In this document: positions 44,659 through 54,176 of the stretch, piece by piece
Position numbering within the stretch: the first letter of the stretch is position 1
Layout: every line of letters begins with the position of its first letter
DNA from: an uncultured Eubacteriales bacterium
GTDB taxonomy: Bacteria; Bacillota; Clostridia; Lachnospirales; Cellulosilyticaceae
Direction of reading: 5' to 3'
Assembly (NCBI GenBank): GCA_900551325.1
Contig: URVM01000003.1
Span: 124,001-188,000, forward strand
Length of the DNA: 64,000 nt
Notes under the pieces: model-generated
Seen by the model: the letters and a program-made list of their open reading frames with translations, nothing else
What the model was told of the DNA's origin: nothing
The model's database searches: none
Translations under genes and position numbers: made by a program

Positions 44659-46053
44659 TTATGCGTTTTTTAAGAAAGCAATATACGCTTTTCTCATTTC
44701 ATATAAGTCTACTTTACTTGTAATTTCCCATGGTGCATGCATACTATGAACTGGTACACCACAGTCTACAACGTCCATACCATATTGAGCTAAGATATAA
44801 GCGATTGTACCGCCACCACCAAGGTCAATACGTCCAAGTTCTGCTGTTTGCCAAGTTACATTGTTTTCTGCCATAATTTTTCTAAGGTATGCCATATACT
44901 CTGCATTAGCTTCATTTGAACCTGACTTACCACGTGAACCCGTGTATTTCATAAATACAACACCTTTTCCAAAGTATGCTGCATTATTCTTTTCAAGTAC
45001 AGATGGGTAGTTTGGATCATGTCCTGCAGTAACATCTGATGAAAGCATTTTAGAGTTTGCTAAAGTTCTTCTAACTAAAATATTAGAATCTCCTTCAGTT
45101 AATGCTACAAGTTCTGCTACAATATTTTCAAAGAATCTAGAATGCATACCAGATGCACCTACACTACCGATTTCTTCTTTATCTACAAGGATAGTACCTG
45201 TTGTACGTACTGGGTTTGTTACTTCAAGTTGAGCTTCAAATGAAGCGTAGCCACATACTCTATCATCTTGACCATAGCCCATTACCATACTTCTATCAAG
45301 TCCATAATCACGTGCTGGACCTGCTGGTACGATTTGAAGTTCTGCAGATACAAAATCTTCTTCTACAATGCCATATTTGTCATTAAGAAGCTTTAAGATA
45401 TTTGCTTTTACTTTATCTTTCTCTTCACCTTCAAGTGGTAATGTACCTAAACAAATATTAAGGTCTTCCCCAGCAATAGCTTCAGAAAGTTTCTTTTGCA
45501 TTTGTTCTGCTGAAAGGTGGATAAGTAAGTCGGAAATACCTACTACTGGATCGTTTTCATCTTCACCAATAGCTACATTTACAACTTCACCATCTTGTTT
45601 TACGATTGCACCATGAATAGCAAGTGGTAATGATACCCATTGATATTTTTTAACACCACCGTAGTAGTGTGTTTTAAACATAGCAAAGTTAGAATCTTCA
45701 TAAAGTGGATTTGGTTTAAGGTCAAGTCTTGGAGAGTCAAGGTGAGCACCTAATAAATTCATTCCTGAAGATAAAGGTTCTTGACCAATGCAGAACATAA
45801 GTAATGTTTTGTCATTGTAGTTTGCATAAACTTTGTCCCCTGCTTGAAGTTTTTTACCTTTTTTAATACAATCTTGAAGATCTACATAACCATTCGCTTT
45901 AGCTTCTTCAATCATACTTCTTACACATTCACGCTCAGTCTTGTTCTTAGAAATAAATTTTCTATAACGTTCACCATAAGCAAAAAGTGCTGTCTTATCA
46001 TCTTCAGTATAAGCATCCCATGCACACTTATACTCTTTTTTTAAGTCTGACAT
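44659..46053 (-). CDS. M18 family aminopeptidase
   Basis: A 464-residue metallo-aminopeptidase of family M18. Visible are the metal-site motifs LLGAHLDSPRLDLKP (about residues 91-105), VDKEEIGSVGASGMHS, SSDVTAGHDPNYP and PVHSMHAPWEI near the C-terminus, with KYTGSRGKSGSNEANAEY before it. It releases N-terminal residues from peptides, usually preferring acidic or hydrophobic ones depending on subgroup. An ATG at 46095 is in frame, but the ATG at 46053 has GGAGGAAC at ideal spacing. It stands alone, followed by the dipeptidase operon with no clear terminator. A peptide-catabolic role is likely. Confidence 0.92.
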   Translation of the reverse strand: MSDLKKEYKCAWDAYTEDDKTALFAYGERYRKFISKNKTERECVRSMIEEAKANGYVDLQDCIKKGKKLQAGDKVYANYNDKTLLMFCIGQEPLSSGMNLLGAHLDSPRLDLKPNPLYEDSNFAMFKTHYYGGVKKYQWVSLPLAIHGAIVKQDGEVVNVAIGEDENDPVVGISDLLIHLSAEQMQKKLSEAIAGEDLNICLGTLPLEGEEKDKVKANILKLLNDKYGIVEEDFVSAELQIVPAGPARDYGLDRSMVMGYGQDDRVCGYASFEAQLEVTNPVRTTGTILVDKEEIGSVGASGMHSRFFENIVAELVALTEGDSNILVRRTLANSKMLSSDVTAGHDPNYPSVLEKNNAAYFGKGVVFMKYTGSRGKSGSNEANAEYMAYLRKIMAENNVTWQTAELGRIDLGGGGTIAYILAQYGMDVVDCGVPVHSMHAPWEITSKVDLYEMRKAYIAFLKNA

Positions 46054-46164
46054 TTTTTGTTCCTCCTCAATCTTTTTTGATAATATAGTCTTCACTATTT
46101 TACCATATTACATAACATATTCCAAATTGAATTTCAATTTAAATATGCTCCTCGTTTAACTTAT

Positions 46165-47967
46165 TTACCTAATCATCACACCTGTTCCAAGTGGCATGGT
46201 TTCATAAAGCCATTTACTATCTTCAGGAGACAAACGTAAGCAGCCATGGGAAGCTCTCTCACCTAATTTATCCAGACCACTTATAATATATTTACCTTTT
46301 ACATCAAAAAGCACCGAATGATACAAATAGTCTCCAAAAAGATGAAGTGCTGTCTTACACTGATAACCTTTATCCATTCCAAAGGCTGGAACATAGGCAT
46401 TGACTACAAATTCTCCTGTAGGTGTAGGGGTTTTGTTAAGACCTGTTGAGGTAAGCATAGTACGAATAAGTTTCCACTCACCTTTTTTCTTTTGAAAAAC
46501 ATAAGTTTTTTGCCTATAAAGATCTGTCCATATGTAGTAGGAGGTTTTACTTGTTTTATTTAAACTATTAAAATAGGCTTCTACAACTTCTGTAGGTAAC
46601 TTATCTTTATGTGATACAGGTGATGGGGGTATAGATACACTTGCCCATGGCACTGTAATCTTCTTTCCTTCTTTCATAATGTGGTATGACTTACCGTCTT
46701 CTGCTGCCCAAACAACTACCTTCTCACCTTTTACCAGTCCATTTGTAGTGTATTTCATTGTTCCAATAATTTGTGTAGCTGGGAACAATCCACTTACGAA
46801 AGATGCTGTATCTTGACTAAGGTTTTTACTATAATTATTTAGAACACTTAGAGTATGCTGACCATAATTTTTATAAGGTATACTCAGTGCCTCATTTTCT
46901 TTTAATATGGTTTTAATCATTGTACTTGTGTGAATAATGGTTTCGTCTAATTTGTAAAATGAATCATAAAGTGGATAGGTTTCACCTGGTTGTAAATCTA
47001 CAATAGTTAAAGTTTCCTCTATTATTTCCTTCCCATTCCAGAATAAACTTACCACTTCCATATCTAAAGGTTCATTACCCACATTGGTTACCTTCCCTTG
47101 TGTAAGCTCTACCATTTGTGAAGTGACTGACATCTTTGGCATAAGGGTGCAACTATTATCTTTTATATCCAGTGTAAAATATTCTCCCAAACTTCTTAAA
47201 GGTATAAGGATTTCATTATTGCACTCTAAACTATAAGTTAAAGTATTTCCTATATATATTTTTTGTTCATTGTAGAGTGCGATACTTCCACTTAAGCCTT
47301 TAGGTTTTTCAGTTTCTATACCAGGTAATTGCTTTCCTAAATACATATACTTTAATTTTATGGCTGAACCTACTTCCAAACTACTAAAACCTAAAGCATA
47401 TAGATCTGATAAAGTAACATAATTCACATCTCCTAAATTATACAAGGTATACTTATTTTCACCTTCTAAAAGTTGAAGAGAGCTTTTATTTAAAATACCT
47501 GCTGGCACCTGTTCAAAAAAAGGAATGTACTCTTCTTTATTTGTATATAAAGCTATTCCATTCATTAAGCTACTATAGTCCTCAATACTAATAATGCCTT
47601 TTAGCTCTTTAGGCCATAGTCCTTCTAACTTAAGCCTTTCTATATACATATTTTCCCCTTCTTTATAGATGGGAGATAAACCTAGTCTATAACAAATCAT
47701 TTCTCCTAATAATTCAGCTGTAAGGATCCCTTCTTTTTGCCCTATCCTTTCTATTCTTTGTGAATAAGCTACCCATTCTGGTCTTTTAAGTAACTCCTCT
47801 ATACTTATTTGATTATTTACAAACCCGTCTTCTATCTTATCATCTTGTTTAGAGGTTTCTTCACTTTGTACCTTCTCTTCTATGACTTCACTTCCACTCA
47901 CTTTTAAGAGAGGTTGAATGAATAAAACACTTGCTAAACCCATTGCAAATATTCTTCTATAGTTCAT
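46165..47967 (-). CDS. Secreted L,D-transpeptidase (YkuD) with stalk-like region
   Basis: A 600-residue exported protein. It has a signal peptide (residues 5-27, IFAMGLASVLFIQPLLKVSG), an acidic Glu-rich linker, a region with a stalk-type repeat (NEILIPLRSLGEYFTLDI, about 265-285) and a C-terminal YkuD catalytic domain (about 465-600). The active site SHGCLRL with the nucleophilic Cys is at about residue 575. The SGLDKLGERASHGC run and GTGVMI end are typical. It should form 3-3 crosslinks or anchor proteins in peptidoglycan. Monocistronic, divergent from mltG, so two wall enzymes share an upstream region. Confidence 0.9.
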   Translation of the reverse strand: MNYRRIFAMGLASVLFIQPLLKVSGSEVIEEKVQSEETSKQDDKIEDGFVNNQISIEELLKRPEWVAYSQRIERIGQKEGILTAELLGEMICYRLGLSPIYKEGENMYIERLKLEGLWPKELKGIISIEDYSSLMNGIALYTNKEEYIPFFEQVPAGILNKSSLQLLEGENKYTLYNLGDVNYVTLSDLYALGFSSLEVGSAIKLKYMYLGKQLPGIETEKPKGLSGSIALYNEQKIYIGNTLTYSLECNNEILIPLRSLGEYFTLDIKDNSCTLMPKMSVTSQMVELTQGKVTNVGNEPLDMEVVSLFWNGKEIIEETLTIVDLQPGETYPLYDSFYKLDETIIHTSTMIKTILKENEALSIPYKNYGQHTLSVLNNYSKNLSQDTASFVSGLFPATQIIGTMKYTTNGLVKGEKVVVWAAEDGKSYHIMKEGKKITVPWASVSIPPSPVSHKDKLPTEVVEAYFNSLNKTSKTSYYIWTDLYRQKTYVFQKKKGEWKLIRTMLTSTGLNKTPTPTGEFVVNAYVPAFGMDKGYQCKTALHLFGDYLYHSVLFDVKGKYIISGLDKLGERASHGCLRLSPEDSKWLYETMPLGTGVMIR

Positions 47968-48048
47968 CTTTCTAACTCCTTATCCATATTTTTCCATTTT
48001 AGTATAACAAAGTTATAGTAAGTGGGCAAGAAGGTCTATGGAAAACCA

Positions 48049-48077
48049 TTGAATTATACTGTCATAATAGTTATAAT
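48049..48077 (+). promoter_or_regulatory. mltG promoter
   Basis: TTGAAT (48049-48054), 17 bases, TATAAT (48072-48077), about 30 bases before the mltG start codon. Confidence 0.75.
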
Positions 48078-48106
48078 TTTATATAAATAGGGGAAAGGGG
48101 ATACAA

Positions 48107-49204
48107 ATGAAAAAAAGAAAAAATACACAGAGAAAATTTTTTAATTTAGCTTTGGGATTATTACTTATTACTTTAGCTGTATGTGGTAGTATTATTGCTT
48201 TTTCCAAAAGCTTCGAGTACAGCTTTAATATGATTGACGAAAATAATACAAGACCTACTATTAAAAATGTTAAACAACTAAACGTTACAATAGATGAGTC
48301 AAGTACTATTAAAGAAGTAGCTAAGTTACTTCATGAAAATAATTTTATTGGCAATACTCTTTGGTTTGAACTAGAAGGAAAGCTCTATCACTCTAAAGAT
48401 CAGCTTATTCCTGGTGACTATCAAATTAGTAACAATATGACTAATGTACAAATACTTAAGCTTCTTACTACACCAACCAAAGAAGAAAATACAATCCGTT
48501 TTACTATTCCTGAAGGCTTTACCGTCTTACAAATTGCTAATCGCCTAGAAGACAAAGACATTGTTTCAAAAGACGATTTCTTAAATGCTGTTAGCAACCA
48601 TACTTACGATTATAGTTTCCTAAAAAATATTCCTGAAGGTACTAAATATCCTTTAGAAGGTTATTTATTCCCAGATACTTATATTGTTCAAAAAGGTGTA
48701 ACAGCTGAAGAAATTGTAATGATGATGCTCAGTCGATTTGAAGAAATTACAAGCCGCTATACCCAATATTTATACGGTTCATCTTATACTTTACATGATA
48801 TTGTAAGTATAGCTTCTATTATTGAACAGGAAGCCAAATTAGATGAAGAACGTCCTATTATATCTGGTGTTATTTACAATAGATTAAAAGATGATATGAA
48901 TCTTCAAATGTGTTCTACGGTTCAATACGCTCTAGATACACGCAAAAAAGCTTTAAGCCTTGATGATCTCAAGGTAGAATCACCTTACAACACCTATTTA
49001 AATACAGGACTTCCTATTGGTCCTATTTGTTCACCAGGGGAAAGTTCTCTTCATGCAGCCTTTATGCCTGAAGAAAATGACTACTACTTCTTTGTCTTAA
49101 AAGACGTTGATGAAGGCAGTCATGCATTTAGTAGTACAGCAAACGAACACCTTGCTTATAAAAATAAATATAATCAAGGCGAAGATATTAACTTTATGGA
49201 ATAA
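48107..49204 (+). CDS. mltG: Endolytic murein transglycosylase MltG
   Basis: A 365-residue YceG family protein that cuts nascent glycan strands and helps set their length. One N-terminal membrane helix (residues 16-33, LALGLLLITLAVCGSIIAF) precedes a LysM-like region. The catalytic domain shows YPLEGYLFPDTY (about 183), the active-site Glu in IASIIEQEAKLDEERP (about 246) and YNTYLNTGLPIGPICSPG near 300. The start follows GGGGAAAGGGG. It is one of very few plus-strand core genes here and has its own promoter and terminator. Confidence 0.95.
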   Translation: MKKRKNTQRKFFNLALGLLLITLAVCGSIIAFSKSFEYSFNMIDENNTRPTIKNVKQLNVTIDESSTIKEVAKLLHENNFIGNTLWFELEGKLYHSKDQLIPGDYQISNNMTNVQILKLLTTPTKEENTIRFTIPEGFTVLQIANRLEDKDIVSKDDFLNAVSNHTYDYSFLKNIPEGTKYPLEGYLFPDTYIVQKGVTAEEIVMMMLSRFEEITSRYTQYLYGSSYTLHDIVSIASIIEQEAKLDEERPIISGVIYNRLKDDMNLQMCSTVQYALDTRKKALSLDDLKVESPYNTYLNTGLPIGPICSPGESSLHAAFMPEENDYYFFVLKDVDEGSHAFSSTANEHLAYKNKYNQGEDINFME

Positions 49205-49247
49205 TAAAAGTCTGCTATATAGTACCTTACTATGTAGCAGACTTTTA
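49205..49247. terminator. Bidirectional terminator mltG/sigK
   Basis: A stem of about 17 bp with one mismatch, AAAAGTCTGCTA...TAGCAGACTTTT, T-rich on both sides. It sits between the convergent mltG and sigK stops. Confidence 0.85.
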
Positions 49248-49248
49248 T

Positions 49249-49914
49249 TTATATCTTTTTATTTAGTTCTTGGTATAGTTTCTTGAGGGCTTTCTTTTCA
49301 ATGCGAGATACATAGGATCTTGATATCCCCATTTCTTCTGCTATTTCTCTTTGTGTTTTTTCTTCTGTATTATTAAGTCCATATCTTAGTCCAAGTATAA
49401 GCTTTTCACGTGGTTTAAGTACATGCCCAATTTTATCGTATAACTTCTTCACTTCAATTTTAAAGTCTACTTGATCAAAGATAGTCTCACTCTCGGTAAA
49501 AAGCACATCGAGCAAGCTTATTTCATTTCCCTCTTTATCTATACCTATTGGTGAGTGAAGGGATGTTTCATTTTTTTGCTTTTTGGTAGAGCGAATACTC
49601 ATTAAAATTTCATTTTCTATACATCTTGCTGCATAAGTTGCAAGTCTAGTGCCTTTTGAAGTATCAAAAGAAGTAATACCTTTTATAAGTCCAATTGTCC
49701 CAATAGAAATTAAATCATCCATATCTTTATTTAAATTGCTATACTTCTTCACTATGTGTGCCACTAAGCGTAAATTACGTTCAATGAGAATATTCTTTGC
49801 CTGTTCGTCTCCTGCACTTAGTTGATCTAAATAGTATCTTTCTTCTTCTGCAGATAAAGGTTGAGGAAAAGAAGAAATGCTACTAAAATAGGAAAAACAA
49901 AAAAAAGGCAACAT
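49249..49914 (-). CDS. sigK: Sporulation sigma factor SigK
   Basis: A 221-residue sigma factor of the late mother-cell type. Region 2 is LIERNLRLVAHIVKKYSNLNKDMDDLISIGTIGLIKGI with SFDTSKGTRLATYAARCIENEILM. Region 4 is LKPREKLILGLRYGL and REIAEEMGISRSYVSRIEKKALKKL. The N-terminal 20 hydrophobic residues (LPFFCFSYFSSISS) may be the short pro-sequence removed on activation; some clostridia lack a longer one. The gene is uninterrupted: no skin prophage-like insertion. A sigma-E type promoter stands just upstream. Presence of sigK indicates a spore former. Confidence 0.9.
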   Translation of the reverse strand: MLPFFCFSYFSSISSFPQPLSAEEERYYLDQLSAGDEQAKNILIERNLRLVAHIVKKYSNLNKDMDDLISIGTIGLIKGITSFDTSKGTRLATYAARCIENEILMSIRSTKKQKNETSLHSPIGIDKEGNEISLLDVLFTESETIFDQVDFKIEVKKLYDKIGHVLKPREKLILGLRYGLNNTEEKTQREIAEEMGISRSYVSRIEKKALKKLYQELNKKI

Positions 49915-49949
49915 TTCGGCACACCTCCATAAAAAATGGGTTCATACTC

Positions 49950-49977
49950 ATTGTATGAAGGTGTGCACAAAATGTGC
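49950..49977 (-). promoter_or_regulatory. Sigma-E type promoter of sigK
   Basis: On the minus strand GCACATT (49971-49977), 13 bases, then CATACAAT (49950-49957). The known sporulation sigma-E consensus is about GHATATT, 13-14 bases, then CATACAHT; here the -10 is exact and the -35 matches 6 of 7. sigK is a known sigma-E target in spore formers. Confidence 0.7.
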
Positions 49978-50019
49978 CCGTACAATTTAAAATTTTTATT
50001 TTTAGCTTATACTTTTATT

Positions 50020-51258
50020 TTAAAGTGGTTGTTCTTTTCTTAAAAGAGCTGGTACACTTACTTCTTCTTCTACTTTAAACTTAACAATTTGAAGTGGGTG
50101 TGGTGCAGATTCTATACTATTACCTTCCGCATCCCACATTTCTTCAATTTGAACACTAATAAATGGTTTATTTGGAAGTAAGATTTCAACTGTATCACCA
50201 ACAGAGAATTTTCTGCGTTGTTCAATGGTTACCATTTTTGTTTCTTTATCATAGTCTATAACCATACCTGAAAAGTCATAGTTACGTACATAAGAATTAT
50301 GACTATAAGTTTGATCCTCAGATGTTGGTTTATGCTCATAAAATCCTGTTGAGAATTCTCTATGACTTGCTTTACCTACTTCTTGAAGGAAGTAACCTTT
50401 CTTAGCTTCAAAGGCTTCTGGGTTTTCTAAATAGGTATCAATAGCTTCACGGTAAGCTTTTACAACTGTAGCTACATAAAGTGGTGTTTTCATACGTCCT
50501 TCTATTTTAAAACTGTAAATACCACTCTCTACAAGTTCAGGAATATATTCAATCATACATAAATCACGTGAATTGTAAATATATGTTCCACGTTCATTTT
50601 CTTCAATTGGCATATATTCACCTGGACGAGTTTCTTCTACTACATGATACTTCCATCTACATGGCTGAGCACATTCTCCGTGGTTAGCATCACGATGTGT
50701 CATGTAATTACTTAATAAACATCTACCTGAATAAGCCATACACATAGCACCGTGTACAAAAGCTTCTAGCTCAATATTTTCTGGTAAATGTTCATGGATC
50801 GTTTTAACTTCTGGGAAAGAAAGCTCACGAGCAAGTACAATACGTTGTGCACCTTGAGCTGCCCAAAACTGTGCAGTATGGTAGTTAGTATTATTTGCCT
50901 GTGTTGAAATATGAATTTCCATAGTTGGAACTGCAGCACGTGCTGTAGCAAAAACACCTGGATCTGCCACAATAATAGCGTCTACGCCTATTTCTTCAAG
51001 TTCCATGAAGTATTCCTTCATACCTTCAAAGTCTTCATTATGGGCAAAAATATTAGCTGTTACATAAACTTGTACATTATGATCATGTGCAAACTTTACC
51101 CCTTCACGCATTTCTTCTGGTGTAAAGTTTTTAGCTTTTGCACGTAGGCCATAGCTTCCTCCACCCATGTAAACTGCATCTGCTCCGTAAAGTACGGCTA
51201 TTTTTAAAGTTTCTAAACTACCTGCTGGTGCAAGTAATTCTACACGTTTTTTCTTCAT
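50020..51258 (-). CDS. U32 family peptidase-like tRNA/rRNA modification protein
   Basis: A 412-residue U32 protein of the short TrhP (YrrO/YegQ)-like kind. It opens RVELLAPAGSLETLKIAVLYGADAVYMGG. The signature ELEAFVHGAMCMAYSGRCLLSNYM is at about residue 160. Cys residues in HGECAQPCRWKYHVVEE follow, and the C-terminal beta-barrel DTVEILLPNKPFISVQIEEM ends it. In E. coli and Bacillus such proteins hydroxylate tRNA uridine-34 (ho5U). The next gene in the operon encodes TrmR, which methylates ho5U to mo5U, supporting this. It follows trmR by 10 bases. Confidence 0.88.
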   Translation of the reverse strand: MKKKRVELLAPAGSLETLKIAVLYGADAVYMGGGSYGLRAKAKNFTPEEMREGVKFAHDHNVQVYVTANIFAHNEDFEGMKEYFMELEEIGVDAIIVADPGVFATARAAVPTMEIHISTQANNTNYHTAQFWAAQGAQRIVLARELSFPEVKTIHEHLPENIELEAFVHGAMCMAYSGRCLLSNYMTHRDANHGECAQPCRWKYHVVEETRPGEYMPIEENERGTYIYNSRDLCMIEYIPELVESGIYSFKIEGRMKTPLYVATVVKAYREAIDTYLENPEAFEAKKGYFLQEVGKASHREFSTGFYEHKPTSEDQTYSHNSYVRNYDFSGMVIDYDKETKMVTIEQRRKFSVGDTVEILLPNKPFISVQIEEMWDAEGNSIESAPHPLQIVKFKVEEEVSVPALLRKEQPL

Positions 51259-51268
51259 AGTAATCCTC

Positions 51269-51925
51269 CTATTTTTTATAACTTAATGCTATACCATCAC
51301 CAATAGGAATTACACTGCTTGTAAGCCCTTCATGGTGAGTAATAGTATAAAGAAATTCTCTAAGTCTTGCATGAGTTGTACGCTGTCTACGATCAATTAA
51401 ATATCTAGATTTTGCAACTGTACCTTTATGAAGTACATTATCTGTAATTAAAATACCACCTGGTTTCAGTACACGAATACAATCTGGTAAGAAATTAATG
51501 TATTGACCTTTAGCACAATCCATAAATACAACATCATACTTTTCTTCTTCTAATGTTGTAAGTACCTGGGCTGCATCTCCTTCTATAATTTCAATCTTAT
51601 CTTCTAGACTAGCACGTTTTATATTTTTCTTAGCAATTTCAGACATATAAGGGAATCGTTCAATGGTTGTAATCTTCCCTTCTTCTTCTAAGAACTCACT
51701 CATAAGCATAGCTGAATAACCTACAGCTGTACCTATCTCTAGAATTTCTTTTGGTTTTTGTATTGTAAGAATAACTTTCATAAAATCTGCTACTTCTGGC
51801 TTAATAATTGGCCACGTTTCTTTTTCACTTGCTATTAATTGTTCAATTTCTAAGAGTACATCCTCTGGCGGGGTATGTAACGCACGAATATATTGAACGA
51901 TATAATCATAATTGATTTCACTCAT
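51269..51925 (-). CDS. trmR: O-methyltransferase, tRNA 5-hydroxyuridine methyltransferase TrmR
   Basis: A 218-residue SAM methyltransferase of the COMT-like family. SAM motifs: EILEIGTAVGYSAMLMSEFL (about 58-77), GKITTIERFP and YDVVFMDCAKGQYINFLPD; GGILITDNVLHKGTVA (about 155-170) carries metal ligands. Bacillus TrmR converts ho5U34 to mo5U34 in tRNA. Adjacency to the U32 protein that should make ho5U strongly supports that identity over a small-molecule O-methyltransferase. The ATG at 51925, preceded by AGAAAGGA, is chosen over 51943. The two genes probably act in sequence on the wobble base. Confidence 0.85.
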   Translation of the reverse strand: MSEINYDYIVQYIRALHTPPEDVLLEIEQLIASEKETWPIIKPEVADFMKVILTIQKPKEILEIGTAVGYSAMLMSEFLEEEGKITTIERFPYMSEIAKKNIKRASLEDKIEIIEGDAAQVLTTLEEEKYDVVFMDCAKGQYINFLPDCIRVLKPGGILITDNVLHKGTVAKSRYLIDRRQRTTHARLREFLYTITHHEGLTSSVIPIGDGIALSYKK

Positions 51926-51985
51926 GTTTTTATCCTTTCTCATGCATCCTGGACATGATTAAAAAGTAGTCCTTTCATATTGTAT

Positions 51986-52018
51986 AAAAAAACCTAGCAA
52001 AATGCTAGGTTTTTTTAT
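51986..52018 (-). terminator. RNase J terminator
   Basis: A perfect stem AAAAAAACCTAGCA/TGCTAGGTTTTTTT with AAA loop. It overlaps the last codons of the RNase J gene at 52015. Confidence 0.85.
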
Positions 52019-53682
52019 ACTTCCATTATAATTGGCAAAATCATAGGACTACGCTTTGTTTTTTGCCATACAAATTCTTTTAAATCATCTTTAACAATAT
52101 TTTTAATCTGTGACCACTCTACAATGTGTCTATCTTCACAACAATCTAGAGCTTTTCGAACTACCACTTTAGCTGCATCCATAAGATTTTCAGCTTCACG
52201 TACATAGACGAAACCTCGTGATATAATATCTGGCCCAGCTACCACAATACCTGAATCTCGTTCTAGTGTCATAACAACTATTAATAAACCGTCTTGTGAT
52301 AAATGTTTACGGTCTCTTAGTACAATATTACCTACATCTCCAACACCTAAACCATCTACAAGTATTTGACCTGATGGTACATTACCTACAATTTTACAGC
52401 TTTCTCTTGTAAGCTCAATAACATCTCCAATAGAAGCAATTGTAATATGGTCTTTTGGCATGCCCATTTCTACTGCTAATTCACCATGCTTTTGTAAATG
52501 TCTATATTCACCATGTACAGGAATAAAATACTTTGGCCTTACAAGAGCATGCATAAGCTTTAACTCTTCAGCCGCTGCATGGCCTGATACATGTGTATCT
52601 TCTTGAATAACAACAGCACCCTTTTTAGCCAGTTCATTGACTACTTTTGAAACAGTCTTTTCATTACCTGGAATTGGTGTAGAACTTAAAATAACTACAT
52701 CTCCTGGTTTAACTTCTAACTGCTTATGCTCAGACGCAGCCATACGTGAAAGGGCTGCCATAGGTTCCCCTTGACTTCCTGTCATTACAATAACGATTTG
52801 TTCATCATTATAACGCTTAATATCATTAATATCTATTAAAGTATTTTCTGGAATGTCTAAATAGCCTAGTTCACTTGCTGTCTTTGCAACGTTTACCATA
52901 CTACGTCCAATAATAGCTACTTTACGGTTAAACTTATAAGCTGCATTAATAATTTGCTGTACACGATCCACATTAGATGCAAAAGTTGCTACCATAATAC
53001 GTTTGTCACCAGCTTTATTAAAAACATCTTCAAACTTAAACCCTACCATACGTTCTGATTGAGTAAAGCCTGGTCGTCCCACATTAGTACTATCGGCTAA
53101 AAGTGCTAATACACCTTTTTTCCCTAGTTCTGCTAAACGATGTAAATCAATACGTTCTCCACGTATAGGCGTATAGTCTACTTTAAAGTCACCTGTATGG
53201 ATAACTGTTCCAACAGGTGTCCAAATAGCAAGTATAACTGCATCTGCTATACTATGATTGGATCTAATAAACTCAATTCTAAAGCTATTTCCAAGCTTAA
53301 TTGTTTCACCTTGACTTACATTATGACGCTGTGTTGTACGTAATAAATTATGTTCTTTTAGTTTGTTTTCTACTAGTCCGATTGTAAGAGGTGTTCCGTA
53401 TAAAGGAACATTTATTTCTTGTAATACATACGGTAAAGCACCAATATGGTCCTCATGCCCATGTGTTAATACAATCCCCCTAATTTTATCAAGATTTTTT
53501 GTGAGGTAAGTTACATCTGGGATAACTAAGTCAATCCCTAGCATCTCATCTTCTGGGAAAGCAAGGCCACAGTCTACGACAATAATATCATCGTCATATT
53601 CAAAGGCTGTCATATTTTTCCCGATTTCACCTAAACCACCCAGAGGAATGATCCGTAACTTGTTCTTAGCTTTTCTGGGCAC
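52015..53682 (-). CDS. Ribonuclease J
   Basis: A metallo-beta-lactamase/beta-CASP ribonuclease with 5'-3' exonuclease and endonuclease activity in mRNA turnover and RNA maturation. About 555 residues. Motifs: the N-terminal KLRIIPLGGLGEIGKNM, LTHGHEDHIGALPYVL with the zinc-binding HxHxDH, HTGDFKVDYTPI, ADSTNVGRPG, the beta-CASP TGSQGEPMAALSRMA, and PVHGEYRHL. The frame extends to an ATG at 53718 inside fur. The true start is probably GTG 53682 or TTG 53685, both after GGAGGT. The C-terminal part is shorter than in B. subtilis J1. The operon order with fur and DUF1292 is typical. Confidence 0.93.
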   Translation of the reverse strand: MPRKAKNKLRIIPLGGLGEIGKNMTAFEYDDDIIVVDCGLAFPEDEMLGIDLVIPDVTYLTKNLDKIRGIVLTHGHEDHIGALPYVLQEINVPLYGTPLTIGLVENKLKEHNLLRTTQRHNVSQGETIKLGNSFRIEFIRSNHSIADAVILAIWTPVGTVIHTGDFKVDYTPIRGERIDLHRLAELGKKGVLALLADSTNVGRPGFTQSERMVGFKFEDVFNKAGDKRIMVATFASNVDRVQQIINAAYKFNRKVAIIGRSMVNVAKTASELGYLDIPENTLIDINDIKRYNDEQIVIVMTGSQGEPMAALSRMAASEHKQLEVKPGDVVILSSTPIPGNEKTVSKVVNELAKKGAVVIQEDTHVSGHAAAEELKLMHALVRPKYFIPVHGEYRHLQKHGELAVEMGMPKDHITIASIGDVIELTRESCKIVGNVPSGQILVDGLGVGDVGNIVLRDRKHLSQDGLLIVVMTLERDSGIVVAGPDIISRGFVYVREAENLMDAAKVVVRKALDCCEDRHIVEWSQIKNIVKDDLKEFVWQKTKRSPMILPIIMEV

Positions 53683-53699
53683 CAAAATTACACCTCCAT

Positions 53700-54134
53700 C
53701 TATATGTTTTTGGCACACTCTTCACAGTAACCATAAAAAGTAACGTTATGATTCATTACTTTAAATTTATATTTATCTTCAATGTGAGTCTCAATTTCAG
53801 TAAGCAAGTCATTCTCTACTTCCATTACTTTATTACACTTAGAACAAATAAGATGATGATGATGGTGATTTTCTTGATGGCTTAACTCAAACCTGCTACA
53901 TCCTTCATCAAAATAAAGTTTATCGATAATACCCATTTCTTCAAATAGCTGTACTGTACGATAAACAGTAGCTAATCCTATTTCTGGATAACGTGCTTTT
54001 ACAAATGTATAAAGTTCTTCAGTAGAGAGGTGTTTGTCACAATTGTCTACAAGAACGTCTAAAACTGCACGACGTTGCGTTGTTAATTTGCAACCTTTTT
54101 CTTTCAGTCGCTCTTTAAATGTTGCTGCGTTCAT
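53700..54134 (-). CDS. Fur-family metalloregulator
   Basis: A 144-residue Fur/PerR/Zur-type repressor. The N-terminal winged helix has LTTQRRAVLDVLVDNC and YPEIGLATVYRTVQLFEEMG. The metal-binding part includes HQENHHHHHLICSKCNKVMEVE with a His cluster and Cys pair, and YGYCEECAKN with the structural-zinc Cys pair. Which metal or peroxide it senses is not decided from sequence; the extra His-rich run is seen in several Fur members. It follows DUF1292-ruvX-ireB and precedes RNase J in one operon (42-base gap). Confidence 0.9.
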   Translation of the reverse strand: MNAATFKERLKEKGCKLTTQRRAVLDVLVDNCDKHLSTEELYTFVKARYPEIGLATVYRTVQLFEEMGIIDKLYFDEGCSRFELSHQENHHHHHLICSKCNKVMEVENDLLTEIETHIEDKYKFKVMNHNVTFYGYCEECAKNI

Positions 54135-54176
54135 ATTGATCGCCCCTCTAACTAATATTTTATTATACTTAATTCA

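Noticed and set aside
49249..49914. A skin-like insertion in sigK
   Set aside because: All sigma regions are contiguous in one frame.
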